Below, piece by piece: positions 1 to 5,317 of a stretch of DNA of 5,317 bases; positions within the stretch are counted from its first letter, which is position 1; every line of letters starts with the position of its first letter. Made by a program: the position numbers and the translations under genes. The notes under the pieces were generated by a model that searched no databases, was not told where the DNA came from, and saw only the letters and a program-made list of their open reading frames with translations. The DNA comes from an uncultured Flammeovirgaceae bacterium (lineage in GTDB: Bacteria > Bacteroidota > Bacteroidia > Cytophagales > Cyclobacteriaceae): positions 1-5,317 of the forward strand of contig CAKZPJ010000431.1 in assembly GCA_937138955.1 (NCBI GenBank), in the 5' to 3' direction.

Positions 1-592
1 GTAATTCCAACTATCGCTCCCGCGAAGTAGGAGAAGCGATGCGAAATCTGGATGACGCCCGCGTAATCTGGCTTTTATACCCTACGACCGATGTACAGGC
101 ACCCCTAAAGCCCGATTTGAAAAAGTCGCCCAAACTTCAGTTTTTAGATACTGGTCTGATCAACCATGTTCTGGGTATTCAGGCGGAAATGCTGCGACTT
201 CAGGATATGAGTCAGGCGTATAAAGGAGGTATCATTCCGCACCTCATTACACAGGAACTCATCTCTCTGAATAGTATCAACGACCAAAAGCCTCATTTTT
301 GGGTACGGGGAAAAAGCAGGCTTCCTCCGAAGTTGATTTGCTGTATGATTACCAGGGGCAGGTGATTCCAGTTGAAATTAAATCGGGTGGAACCGGCAGT
401 TTAAAATCTTTGCATCAGTTTGTAGACCGGGCCCAGCATCCGTGCACTATCCGACTTTATGCGGGAGAATTCAACATTAGTCGAACCAACACCCGAGAAG
501 GAACGTCTTTTCTATTGATGAATATGCCTTACTATCTGGGAACTAAACTGCCCGAATACATTGAATGGTTCATGAACAATCACGCCTTATGA
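1..592 (+). pseudogene. AAA ATPase of the DUF4143 type, C-terminal part, frame-shifted
   Basis: This is the C-terminal portion of a predicted P-loop ATPase with a DUF4143 / PD-(D/E)XK-like C-terminal domain. The frame is already open at base 3, so the gene begins upstream and its Walker motifs are not in view. The first frame reads NYRSREVGEAMRNLDDARVI, then LQFLDTGLINHVLGI and GGIIPHLITQELISLN, which is the usual run through this domain up to HFWVR. At about base 310 the frame must move by -1 to continue as KKQASSEVDLLYDYQGQVIP, followed by VEIKSG. The EVD and EIK residues match the conserved nuclease-fold core of this family. Without the shift, translation stops at 363-365 after a nonsense tail. 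After it, the protein ends with the TGA at 590-592. Such proteins are widespread in Bacteroidota and their substrate is generally unknown. I call it a pseudogene because of the shift and the decayed neighbour. A sequencing error in the GGGGAAAAA run or true programmed frameshifting remain possible. Confidence 0.8.
308..314 (+). other. Slippery heptamer G GGA AAA at the frame break
   Basis: The junction between the two ATPase frames falls exactly on G GGA AAA, which fits the X XXY YYZ pattern for -1 ribosomal slippage in the upstream reading frame. Re-pairing to GGG AAA gives HFWVRGKKQASSEVD, which joins the two halves without loss. A short CTTC-CTCC-GAAG hairpin (321-332) follows after six bases, but it has only four firm pairs and is weak as a stimulator. 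The match is seen directly. Function as a recoding site is not shown, because a homopolymer indel would hit the same place. Confidence 0.4.
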
Positions 593-768
593 CGGACTCA
601 TCATTACTTTCGAAAGTATGGAATTTTGCTCACGTGGTGCGCGGCTATGGTGAATATCTGGAACAGATCACCTATCTGCTGTTTCTAAATATGGCTGACG
701 AAATGGCTCAGCCGTCCACGGTGGTACAATTCGCCCGCTATAATCATTTTCGCTTCGTATTCACTTAA
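589..768 (+). pseudogene. hsdM: Type I restriction-modification HsdM, N-terminal remnant
   Basis: This is a 59-codon reading frame. Its ATG at 589 overlaps the stop of the ATPase gene as ATGA, a typical translational-coupling arrangement. The peptide has LLSKVWNFAHVVR, then GYGEYLEQITYLLFLNMADE, which is the N-terminal helical signature of HsdM-type DNA methyltransferase subunits (usually around 500 residues). Compared with the family pattern as I know it (LRDDGVGYGDYLEQ), about four residues seem to be missing between VVR and GYGEY. After MADE the sequence stops resembling HsdM and ends in an unrelated tail, RYNHFRFVFT, then TAA. The SAM-binding and NPPF catalytic motifs are absent, so it cannot be an active methylase. 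No hsdS or hsdR is visible. An in-frame ATG at 565 exists, but the HsdM-like protein begins naturally at 589. Confidence 0.75.
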
Positions 769-990
769 AACTACCCCATATTTTCGCAACAGAGTCACTA
801 CTGCAAATTAGTGTTGAATGCCATACTTTTATTGATGAGAGTTCGTATTCTCTTCACCACACTAACCCCCTGTACTATCTGCATTTTAAAAGAATAGCTG
901 TAATTTTTTAAGTACGCTTTATGTACTGGTGCTCTTGATCTCATAGCCTTACTTTTGATGTATCGTTATCTTAGGACAAGTCAGACGTAT
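769..990. other. Gene-free stretch after the hsdM remnant
   Basis: No supported reading frame lies here on either strand, and I could not find the rest of hsdM in any frame. A short AGTAC/GTACT inverted repeat (911-915 with 923-927) has only five pairs and no T-run. A TACTTTTG at 950-957 resembles the Bacteroidota -7 element (TAnnTTTG), but it has no TTG at proper distance and points straight into the terminator. The stretch probably marks deleted or decayed sequence, with the deletion edge near 705-715. Confidence 0.5.
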
Positions 991-1020
991 AAAAAAGCCA
1001 TCTCATGAGACGGCTTTTTT
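991..1020. terminator. Strong rho-independent terminator, works for either strand
   Basis: The sequence AAAAAAGCC-A-TCTC-AT-GAGA-C-GGCTTTTTT is almost perfectly self-complementary, with one A/C mismatch inside the stem. It has a GC-containing stem and flanking A6 and T6 runs, so it could end transcription in both directions. It separates the broken ATPase/hsdM unit from the secreted-protein unit and would keep read-through from entering 1402-5317. Confidence 0.85.
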
Positions 1021-1401
1021 TATTGCTCAAAATCTAATCTCCCCCTGAATCTTCGCTTCTCGTCAACTCCTGTAACTCAATCTTTTACAGTTGTGCTTAT
1101 TTGGTACATCAGCATTTTGCTGCCGCAATATGTCACGCTTTTATTCCGAGACGAATACTCTATTTTTAGTGAAAGAGTACAGAGAATAGACATAAAACGG
1201 CGGGTTTCTATTGGTAAAGTGCAATTAATCCTGGATAGAAATTAAATAGTACTACCCTGCTCTCCCAACAAAATCGCCGAAGAATATCCTGGCTGTAAAC
1301 CGAAAATTAAGAAAAAATTGCAGTGTACCATTTTAAGGGAAAACTACAAGGTAATTCAGAAAACGCTAAAGCCTACAATGATGATAAAAGGCAACACTTA
1401 T
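1021..1401. other. Leader region upstream of the secreted-protein unit
   Basis: There is no gene that I can support here. A reading frame in phase with the next gene opens at TTG 1318, but the residues before 1402 do not look like protein and precede a good signal peptide. The promoter of the two-gene unit should lie here because a terminator stands just upstream. I looked for the Bacteroidota pattern TTG-N(about 19)-TAnnTTTG and found no convincing copy. The stretch is AT-rich and holds only weak inverted repeats. Confidence 0.45.
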
Positions 1402-1818
1402 ATGAATATGAAAGAATTATATCTGATTAGTCTGTTGTGCTTAGGGTTCAGTCAGGTGCTCGTAGCTCAATGTCCTGTACTGATAAAGCATGAGGCCACT
1501 CATAGTGGGTTAGATACGAATGGAAGTAGCTTAAGATTTTTTCTCCAAAATGAAGATGGCTCTTCGTATAAGGCCGGACTAGAAAAGCATGAATACAGCT
1601 TATGGGATAAAACTACTAGAAGGTATCTCTACAACCCTAGCAAGCTAGATGCCGGATTTTATGAGGATAAGGAGATCAGGGTTCTCCTAAACAGGAATGT
1701 GGTAGAATTTAAAAACGTACCCGAGCGAGATAGCTATTTCCTAGTGATATACAGCTCGGATTGTAAAAAAGTGCTAGGACCAGAAGATGGAATTACGGTT
1801 CAAGAATCTGCTAGGTAA
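1402..1818 (+). CDS. Small secreted protein, related to the head of the downstream giant protein
   Basis: The protein has 138 residues and I do not recognise a named family. Residues 1-22 form a signal peptide: MNMKE, a hydrophobic core LYLISLLCLGF, then QVLVA before QC. Cleavage after Ala22 would leave a 116-residue exported protein. I chose ATG 1402 (1408 is equally possible) because it sits directly before this signal; ATGs at 1378 and 1381 and the TTG at 1318 would add an unlikely extension. The mature part has two cysteines, CPVLIK near the start and SSDCKK near the end, perhaps one disulfide, and is rich in Lys and charged residues. Its pattern NGSS.RFF...DGSSY, HEYSLWD and F.NVPERDSYFLVIYSSDC runs parallel to NNGQIQIDF.DAGGSY, YEYNLFD and FTGLPPITDGSGYIIYLSGGTC in the next protein, suggesting a shared domain. 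It ends in two in-frame stops (TAA TAA), 9 bases before the next gene. Likely co-expressed; role unknown. Confidence 0.75.
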   Translation: MNMKELYLISLLCLGFSQVLVAQCPVLIKHEATHSGLDTNGSSLRFFLQNEDGSSYKAGLEKHEYSLWDKTTRRYLYNPSKLDAGFYEDKEIRVLLNRNVVEFKNVPERDSYFLVIYSSDCKKVLGPEDGITVQESAR

Positions 1819-1827
1819 TAACAAGCC

Positions 1828-4800
1828 ATGACCAAGAATAAACATAGAGTGATAATTAGGGGCTGGTTGGTAGCAGTTTTTCTCTTGATGCAAATTTTGT
1901 CAATTGCTCAAACATGCCCTGATGGAACCGAAAGTTCTAGTACTATTTTGGTTACTCCTGAACAGTGTGTTGGAAGCAACAACGGGCAAATACAGATAGA
2001 TTTTGTCGATGCTGGTGGTAGCTATGATATTAGTTTAGGGGATTTTACTCCGGGCATTGGGGATTACGAATATAATTTATTTGATTCTGGGGACGGATGG
2101 GTATACAGTGAGTCAGGATTTTCTGCGTTTAATATACCAGGAGTTAGTGTATCCTACACAGCACCCAACAGAATTACATTTACGGGATTACCGCCAATAA
2201 CTGATGGGTCTGGTTACATCATATATCTAAGTGGCGGAACCTGTACAGTTCCGGCTCAGGAATACACCAGCGGTCCTTTTAATGTAGTAGTAGATGCCGC
2301 CACCCCGATTGTGATTGATAATGCATCGATTACTACCGTAGGAAACACCAAATGTATAGGACCTTTTGATGGTAATATTGATGCAACTGGTGCTGTAAGC
2401 GGTGGGGCTGGTTCGCTTGAGTACTCCGTAGATGGTACAAATTTTCAGGTTAGCCCGGTTTTTTCCAATCTGGAGCATAACACTTATACTCTTTCGGTAC
2501 GCGACGCTAACGGTTGTATTCAAACAGAAAGTATTACCGTACCCGACAACCGGGTAGACCCAACGGCGGCTATCACCCCCAATCCGGCCAATGTTTGTGT
2601 CAATAACAATTTAGTACTCAACGGAAACCCAACGGGAGGTTCGGGTTCGTACACTACCCATAGTTGGACTGGTGATACTGCCCCACTCTCAGCCACGGGT
2701 ATTCAGAACCCTACCTTCAACTCGGCAACAGCAGGCACATTTAATCTAACGTATACCGTTATTGATAATAATGGCTGTACCGCTACCGACAACATTACGG
2801 TCACTGTAGTAGAGGCTGCCGATTTAAATCTGACCGTATCCGCCCAAGTCGCCACTATTTGTGAAAATACCGGTACCAATATCTTGGTTGATAACTCAGA
2901 AGTAGGGTACAATTATACGCTTCGGGATGCCGGAAATAACGTGATCAGTGGTCCTACCGCGGGAAATAACGGACAAATCAGCTTCCCCACTGGAAACCTA
3001 ACGGTTACTACCACTTTCAACGTACTGGTAAGTAATGGTTCATGCCCCGACCAGCAACTTGCCAATACCGCAACAGTCACGGTTGTTCCTCCTCCTGACT
3101 TAACGTTACCGGTGAGCCCCGAAACGGCTACAATTTGTGAAAATACTGATACTAACGTTCTGGTAGATAACTCTGAGAATGGGTTTATCTATCAGCTACG
3201 AGACGGAGTCACCCCTATTGGCCCTATTGTGAACGGAAATGGAGGTCAAATCTCATTACCTACCGGAAACCTGACCACAACTACTACCTTCAATATAACC
3301 GTTGATAACGGAAACTGCCCGCCTCAGCAGTTAGATAATACGGCTACGGTTAATATAGTGGGCAACCCTGATCTTACCCTAGCGGTAATCGCCGCCTCAC
3401 CCGAGGTATGTCCAGGGACTGGAACTAACATTTTAATCAATGGAACGGAAGTAGGTTACTCGTACCAGCTTCGTAATGATGCGGGAGATGTTATCATCAC
3501 TACTCCGGCCGAGCCTGGTACTGGAGGGCAGATTAGCTTACCTACGGGTAATCTGGCTGTAGCTACTACCTTCAATGTACTGGTTACCAACGGAATTTGC
3601 ACTGACCAAGAACTAACTACCTTAGTTACGGTCGATTTACATACTCCCCCTTCATCGGCTACGCTATCAGGTGATGCTACCATCTGCGCCGGAAATAGCA
3701 CCAACCTTTCGGTAGCTATCGTAGACGGTACTGCACCTTATAACTTTACCTTAAGCGATGGTACCGCAGTAACGAACTACAACAGTGGTGCTTCTATCAG
3801 TGTGACTCCGGTCACTACTACTGCTTACACAATTACTGGCAGCGTTACCGATGCTAATGGCTGTACTGTAGCCGGAAGTGGCTCAGCTACAGTAACCGTT
3901 GAGCCTTCGCCGGATATTAGTTTGGGGGTAAGTGCCCAAGACCCAATCATTTGTGAGAACACTGGCACTGATATTATTATAGCCAGTAGCGAAGCGGGGG
4001 TAACGTACCAGCTGCGCAACGACGCCGATGATAGTCCGGTAGGAGTAAGTGTACTGGGCGTAGGGGGTAATCTAGTTTTGCCTACAGGCAACCTGACAGC
4101 TGATATGACCTTCAATGTGTTGGCTGACAACGGAAGCTGTCCTCCGGTAGAACTCACCCAAATGGTCAGCGTAACGGTAGCTAGTGATCCAGATGTCAGT
4201 CTAACAGTAGAGATGCAGGATAGCGATGTATGTGAGGGCAGTGCTACCAACGTAATTGTCCGTAGTTCGCAAAGCGGCTATACCTACCAGTTGCGTAATG
4301 ATGCGGATGATTCGGTAATTGGTTCGGCAGTTGCGGGGAATGGTGGTGATATTTCATTAGGTACGGGGGCATTAACAGCGGATATGACCTTCAATGTGTT
4401 AGTAGTTAACGGGGTGTGTGCTGATGCTGAACTGACCACAACCCCTTCCGTTACCGTGAATCAGTCGCCCACTTTAGCTGAGCTATCTGGTGGGGGTAAT
4501 CTTTGTAACGGGAGCACTACCGATCTCATCGTGACTATTACTGGTGGCACCGGACCGTATAACTTTACCTTAAGCGATGGAACAGTAGTTACTAATTACG
4601 CTAGTAACGACCCAATTCCGGTTAATCCAGTTACTACCACTACTTACACAATTACTGGCAATGTTACCGATGTCAACGGCTGTACTGTGGCAGGAAGCGG
4701 CTCGGCTACGGTGACGGTTAACGATCCACCTACTTTAGCCGAACTATCGGGTGATAATACTATTTGCGAAGGCGAAACTACTGATTTGGTAGTGACTATT

Positions 4801-5317
4801 ACTGGTGGTGCCGGACCATATACCATTGAGATAGATAATGGTATCGGAGTAATCAATAACTACGTCAGCGGTAGTGCAATTACTACTCCGGCACTGGCCA
4901 CCACTGTCACTTACAACATGGTGGGCAATATAATTGATGCGAATGGCTGCACGGTAGCCGGAAGCGGGTCAGCTACCATCACCGTAGTACCCCCTCCGGT
5001 ATTAACGCTAACGGTTAGTCCTCAAGATGCTACAATCTGTTCCGGTACGGCGACCAATATTTTAGTAGACGGTTCGCAAAATGGCTTTAGCTACCAACTT
5101 CGAAATGCAGCTGATGATACTGCTATCGGATTGGTAGTCCTTGGGAATGGAGGACAGATTAGTCTGCCTACTGGAAATCTTACCGCTACCACCGACTTTA
5201 AAGTAACTGTAAGTAATACTACCTGCCCGGAAGCTGAATTGGCAAATACTGTTCAGGTTATTGTTGAGCCTTCGCCGGATATTAGTTTGGGGGTAAGTGC
5301 CCAAGACCCAATCATTT
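1828..5317 (+). CDS. Giant secreted repeat protein, probable adhesin (3' end outside window)
   Basis: The frame is open without a stop from ATG 1828 to the window edge, 1163 codons. Residues 1-27 are a signal peptide (basic MTKNKHR, hydrophobic WLVAVFLLMQIL, then SIA before QTC). Residues 28 to about 158 form a head region resembling the small upstream protein. Residues 159-238 are a SprB-like repeat ending VRDANGC...ESITV. Residues 243-329 are PKD/Ig-like, ending DNNGCTATDNITVTV. From residue 331 come modules of 87-93 residues: A1 331-420, A2 421-511, A3 512-604, B1 605-691, A4 692-784, A5 785-877, B2 878-964, B3 965-1053, A6 1054-1146, and the start of A7. Each complete module has two cysteines. 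The protein is rich in Thr, Asn, Gly, Val and Asp and nearly free of Lys. Proteins of this style in Bacteroidota are cell-surface adhesins or gliding filaments exported by the type IX system, but that C-terminal signal is not visible. No Shine-Dalgarno precedes the start, as is usual in this phylum. Confidence 0.9.
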   Translation, partial: MTKNKHRVIIRGWLVAVFLLMQILSIAQTCPDGTESSSTILVTPEQCVGSNNGQIQIDFVDAGGSYDISLGDFTPGIGDYEYNLFDSGDGWVYSESGFSAFNIPGVSVSYTAPNRITFTGLPPITDGSGYIIYLSGGTCTVPAQEYTSGPFNVVVDAATPIVIDNASITTVGNTKCIGPFDGNIDATGAVSGGAGSLEYSVDGTNFQVSPVFSNLEHNTYTLSVRDANGCIQTESITVPDNRVDPTAAITPNPANVCVNNNLVLNGNPTGGSGSYTTHSWTGDTAPLSATGIQNPTFNSATAGTFNLTYTVIDNNGCTATDNITVTVVEAADLNLTVSAQVATICENTGTNILVDNSEVGYNYTLRDAGNNVISGPTAGNNGQISFPTGNLTVTTTFNVLVSNGSCPDQQLANTATVTVVPPPDLTLPVSPETATICENTDTNVLVDNSENGFIYQLRDGVTPIGPIVNGNGGQISLPTGNLTTTTTFNITVDNGNCPPQQLDNTATVNIVGNPDLTLAVIAASPEVCPGTGTNILINGTEVGYSYQLRNDAGDVIITTPAEPGTGGQISLPTGNLAVATTFNVLVTNGICTDQELTTLVTVDLHTPPSSATLSGDATICAGNSTNLSVAIVDGTAPYNFTLSDGTAVTNYNSGASISVTPVTTTAYTITGSVTDANGCTVAGSGSATVTVEPSPDISLGVSAQDPIICENTGTDIIIASSEAGVTYQLRNDADDSPVGVSVLGVGGNLVLPTGNLTADMTFNVLADNGSCPPVELTQMVSVTVASDPDVSLTVEMQDSDVCEGSATNVIVRSSQSGYTYQLRNDADDSVIGSAVAGNGGDISLGTGALTADMTFNVLVVNGVCADAELTTTPSVTVNQSPTLAELSGGGNLCNGSTTDLIVTITGGTGPYNFTLSDGTVVTNYASNDPIPVNPVTTTTYTITGNVTDVNGCTVAGSGSATVTVNDPPTLAELSGDNTICEGETTDLVVTITGGAGPYTIEIDNGIGVINNYVSGSAITTPALATTVTYNMVGNIIDANGCTVAGSGSATITVVPPPVLTLTVSPQDATICSGTATNILVDGSQNGFSYQLRNAADDTAIGLVVLGNGGQISLPTGNLTATTDFKVTVSNTTCPEAELANTVQVIVEPSPDISLGVSAQDPII
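2302..2541 (+). other. SprB-like repeat domain within the giant protein
   Basis: Residues 159-238 follow the SprB repeat pattern: C.GPFDGNIDATGAVSGG, then LEYSVDG, then NTYTLSVRDANGC and ESITV. Such repeats occur in the gliding adhesin SprB and in many Bacteroidota surface proteins and form small beta-sandwich units. Two cysteines (codons at 2353 and 2515) lie 54 residues apart. Only one copy is seen here, unlike the multiplied modules that follow. Confidence 0.65.
2554..2814 (+). other. PKD/Ig-like domain within the giant protein
   Basis: Residues 243-329 read PTAAITPNPANVCVNNNLVL, then HSWTGD, and finish with TYTVIDNNGCTATDNITVTV, as in PKD-type beta-sandwich domains. The cysteines (codons at 2596 and 2776) are 60 residues apart, the same spacing as in the following modules. 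This suggests that it is an older relative of the B family rather than an unrelated insert. Confidence 0.55.
2818..3639 (+). repeat. Modules A1-A3, tandem family A repeats
   Basis: Three tandem modules of 90, 91 and 93 residues (2818-3087, 3088-3360, 3361-3639). The shared pattern is C.(N/G)T.TN(I/V)L(V/I), then GY.Y.LR (A2 has GFIYQLR), then GGQISLPTGNL (A1 has NGQISFPTGNL), then TTFN(V/I), and a closing NG.C with a TV strand. Each has two cysteines 60-63 residues apart. The copies differ at many third positions, so they are fairly old duplications. Confidence 0.85.
3640..3900 (+). repeat. Module B1, family B repeat
   Basis: An 87-residue module of a second type: ATLSGDATICAGNSTNLSV, then APYNFTLSDGT, then TPVTTTAYTITG and DANGCTVAGSGSATVTV. 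Two cysteines lie 59 residues apart (codons at 3685 and 3862). It resembles the Ig/PKD-like repeats common in large Bacteroidota surface proteins. Confidence 0.85.
3898..3952 (+). repeat. Exact 55-base direct repeat, first copy
   Basis: This copy starts at the GTT before module A4 and runs through EPSPDISLGVSAQDPII to the first base of the Cys codon. It is identical to 5263-5317. The base before it differs (C here, T in the second copy), so the left boundary of identity is real. The right boundary is unknown because the window ends. Confidence 0.95.
3901..4458 (+). repeat. Modules A4-A5, tandem family A repeats
   Basis: Two 93-residue modules (3901-4179, 4180-4458) sharing YQLRNDADDS and LTADMTFNVL, including a 20-base identical run GATATGACCTTCAATGTGTT. 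They are closer to each other than to A1-A3. Both have cysteines 62 residues apart. The first 52 bases of A4 reappear exactly at 5266-5317. Confidence 0.85.
4459..4986 (+). repeat. Modules B2-B3, tandem family B repeats
   Basis: Modules of 87 and 89 residues (4459-4719, 4720-4986). Both start PTLAELSG and share LVVTITGG or a near match, then GPY, and end NGCTVAGSGSAT. B2 is close to B1 (PYNFTLSDGT, TTYTITGNVTD), while B3 has a changed middle (PYTIEIDNGIGVINNY) and cysteines 61 rather than 59 residues apart. Confidence 0.85.
4987..5265 (+). repeat. Module A6, family A repeat
   Basis: A 93-residue module with ATICSGTATNILVDGS, FSYQLRNAADDTAIG, GGQISLPTGNLTATTDF and a closing TTCPEAELANTVQVIV. 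The cysteines are 62 residues apart. It contains the only lysine of the whole module array (codon at 5200). The next module, A7, starts at 5266 and is cut by the window edge. Confidence 0.85.
5263..5317 (+). repeat. Exact 55-base direct repeat, second copy, cut by window edge
   Basis: Identical to 3898-3952 at an offset of 1365 bases (455 codons, so the frame is kept). It forms the start of module A7 and runs off the window, so the true repeat is probably longer, perhaps the whole A-A-B-B-A block. Confidence 0.95.

Noticed and set aside
221..230. TAAAGGAGGT, a perfect Shine-Dalgarno-like sequence inside the ATPase frame
   Set aside because: It encodes part of KGG in a conserved region, is followed by ATT rather than a normal start, and Bacteroidota rarely use Shine-Dalgarno sites.
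950..957. TACTTTTG as a Bacteroidota -7 promoter element
   Set aside because: There is no TTG at the right distance, and the transcript would run into the terminator after about 35 bases.
1318..1401. N-terminal extension of the small secreted protein from TTG 1318 or ATG 1378/1381
   Set aside because: It would place about 28 or 7-8 residues before a well-formed signal peptide that begins naturally at 1402.
1432..1440. Possible lipobox cysteine in LLC of the small protein
   Set aside because: The residue before Cys is Leu, not Gly/Ala/Ser, and it lies mid-core; the VLVA-Q site fits signal peptidase I better.
2227..5304. Several minus-strand open frames of 69-141 codons
   Set aside because: They are antisense to the continuous repeat frame, repeat with its modules, and have no protein features of their own.
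2818..5317. CRISPR or other short-repeat array
   Set aside because: The periodicity (about 261-279 bases) is that of protein domains in one open frame, with codon-level divergence.

Overview
The window looks like DNA from a member of the Bacteroidota, probably a Cytophagales-type surface or gliding bacterium. Four things support this: SprB-like and Ig/PKD-like repeats in a very long secreted protein, signal peptides ending in Ala-Gln, no Shine-Dalgarno sequence ahead of the starts, and moderate base composition. The assignment is an inference from protein style; no taxonomic marker gene is present.

Bases 1-768 hold the remains of a defence or accessory locus. Bases 1-592 encode the C-terminal part of an AAA ATPase of the DUF4143 type (a PD-(D/E)XK-like C-terminal domain), whose reading frame is broken once near base 310. 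It overlaps by ATGA a 59-codon stump of a type I restriction-modification methyltransferase subunit (hsdM) that keeps only the N-terminal helical signature. Both look decayed.

Bases 769-1401 carry no gene that I can support. The only clear element is a strong, nearly symmetrical hairpin terminator at 991-1020.

Bases 1402-5317 are a two-gene unit on the + strand. A 138-residue secreted protein of unknown function is followed 9 bases later by a giant secreted repeat protein that is still open at the right edge (1163 codons visible). The giant protein has a signal peptide, an N-terminal head region, one SprB-like repeat, one PKD-like domain, and then nine complete modules of about 87-93 residues. 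The modules fall into two families, called A and B here, in the order A A A B A A B B A, and a tenth (A) begins at the edge. Every complete module has exactly two cysteines 59-63 residues apart. The start of the tenth module is identical at DNA level to the start of the fourth over 55 bases, exactly 1365 bases away, so a higher-order, recently copied block seems to begin at the window edge.

The small protein seems related to the head region of the giant one, so the pair may act together at the cell surface. The giant protein is most likely an adhesin or matrix/gliding-type surface filament. Its C-terminus, where a type IX secretion signal would be expected, lies outside the window.
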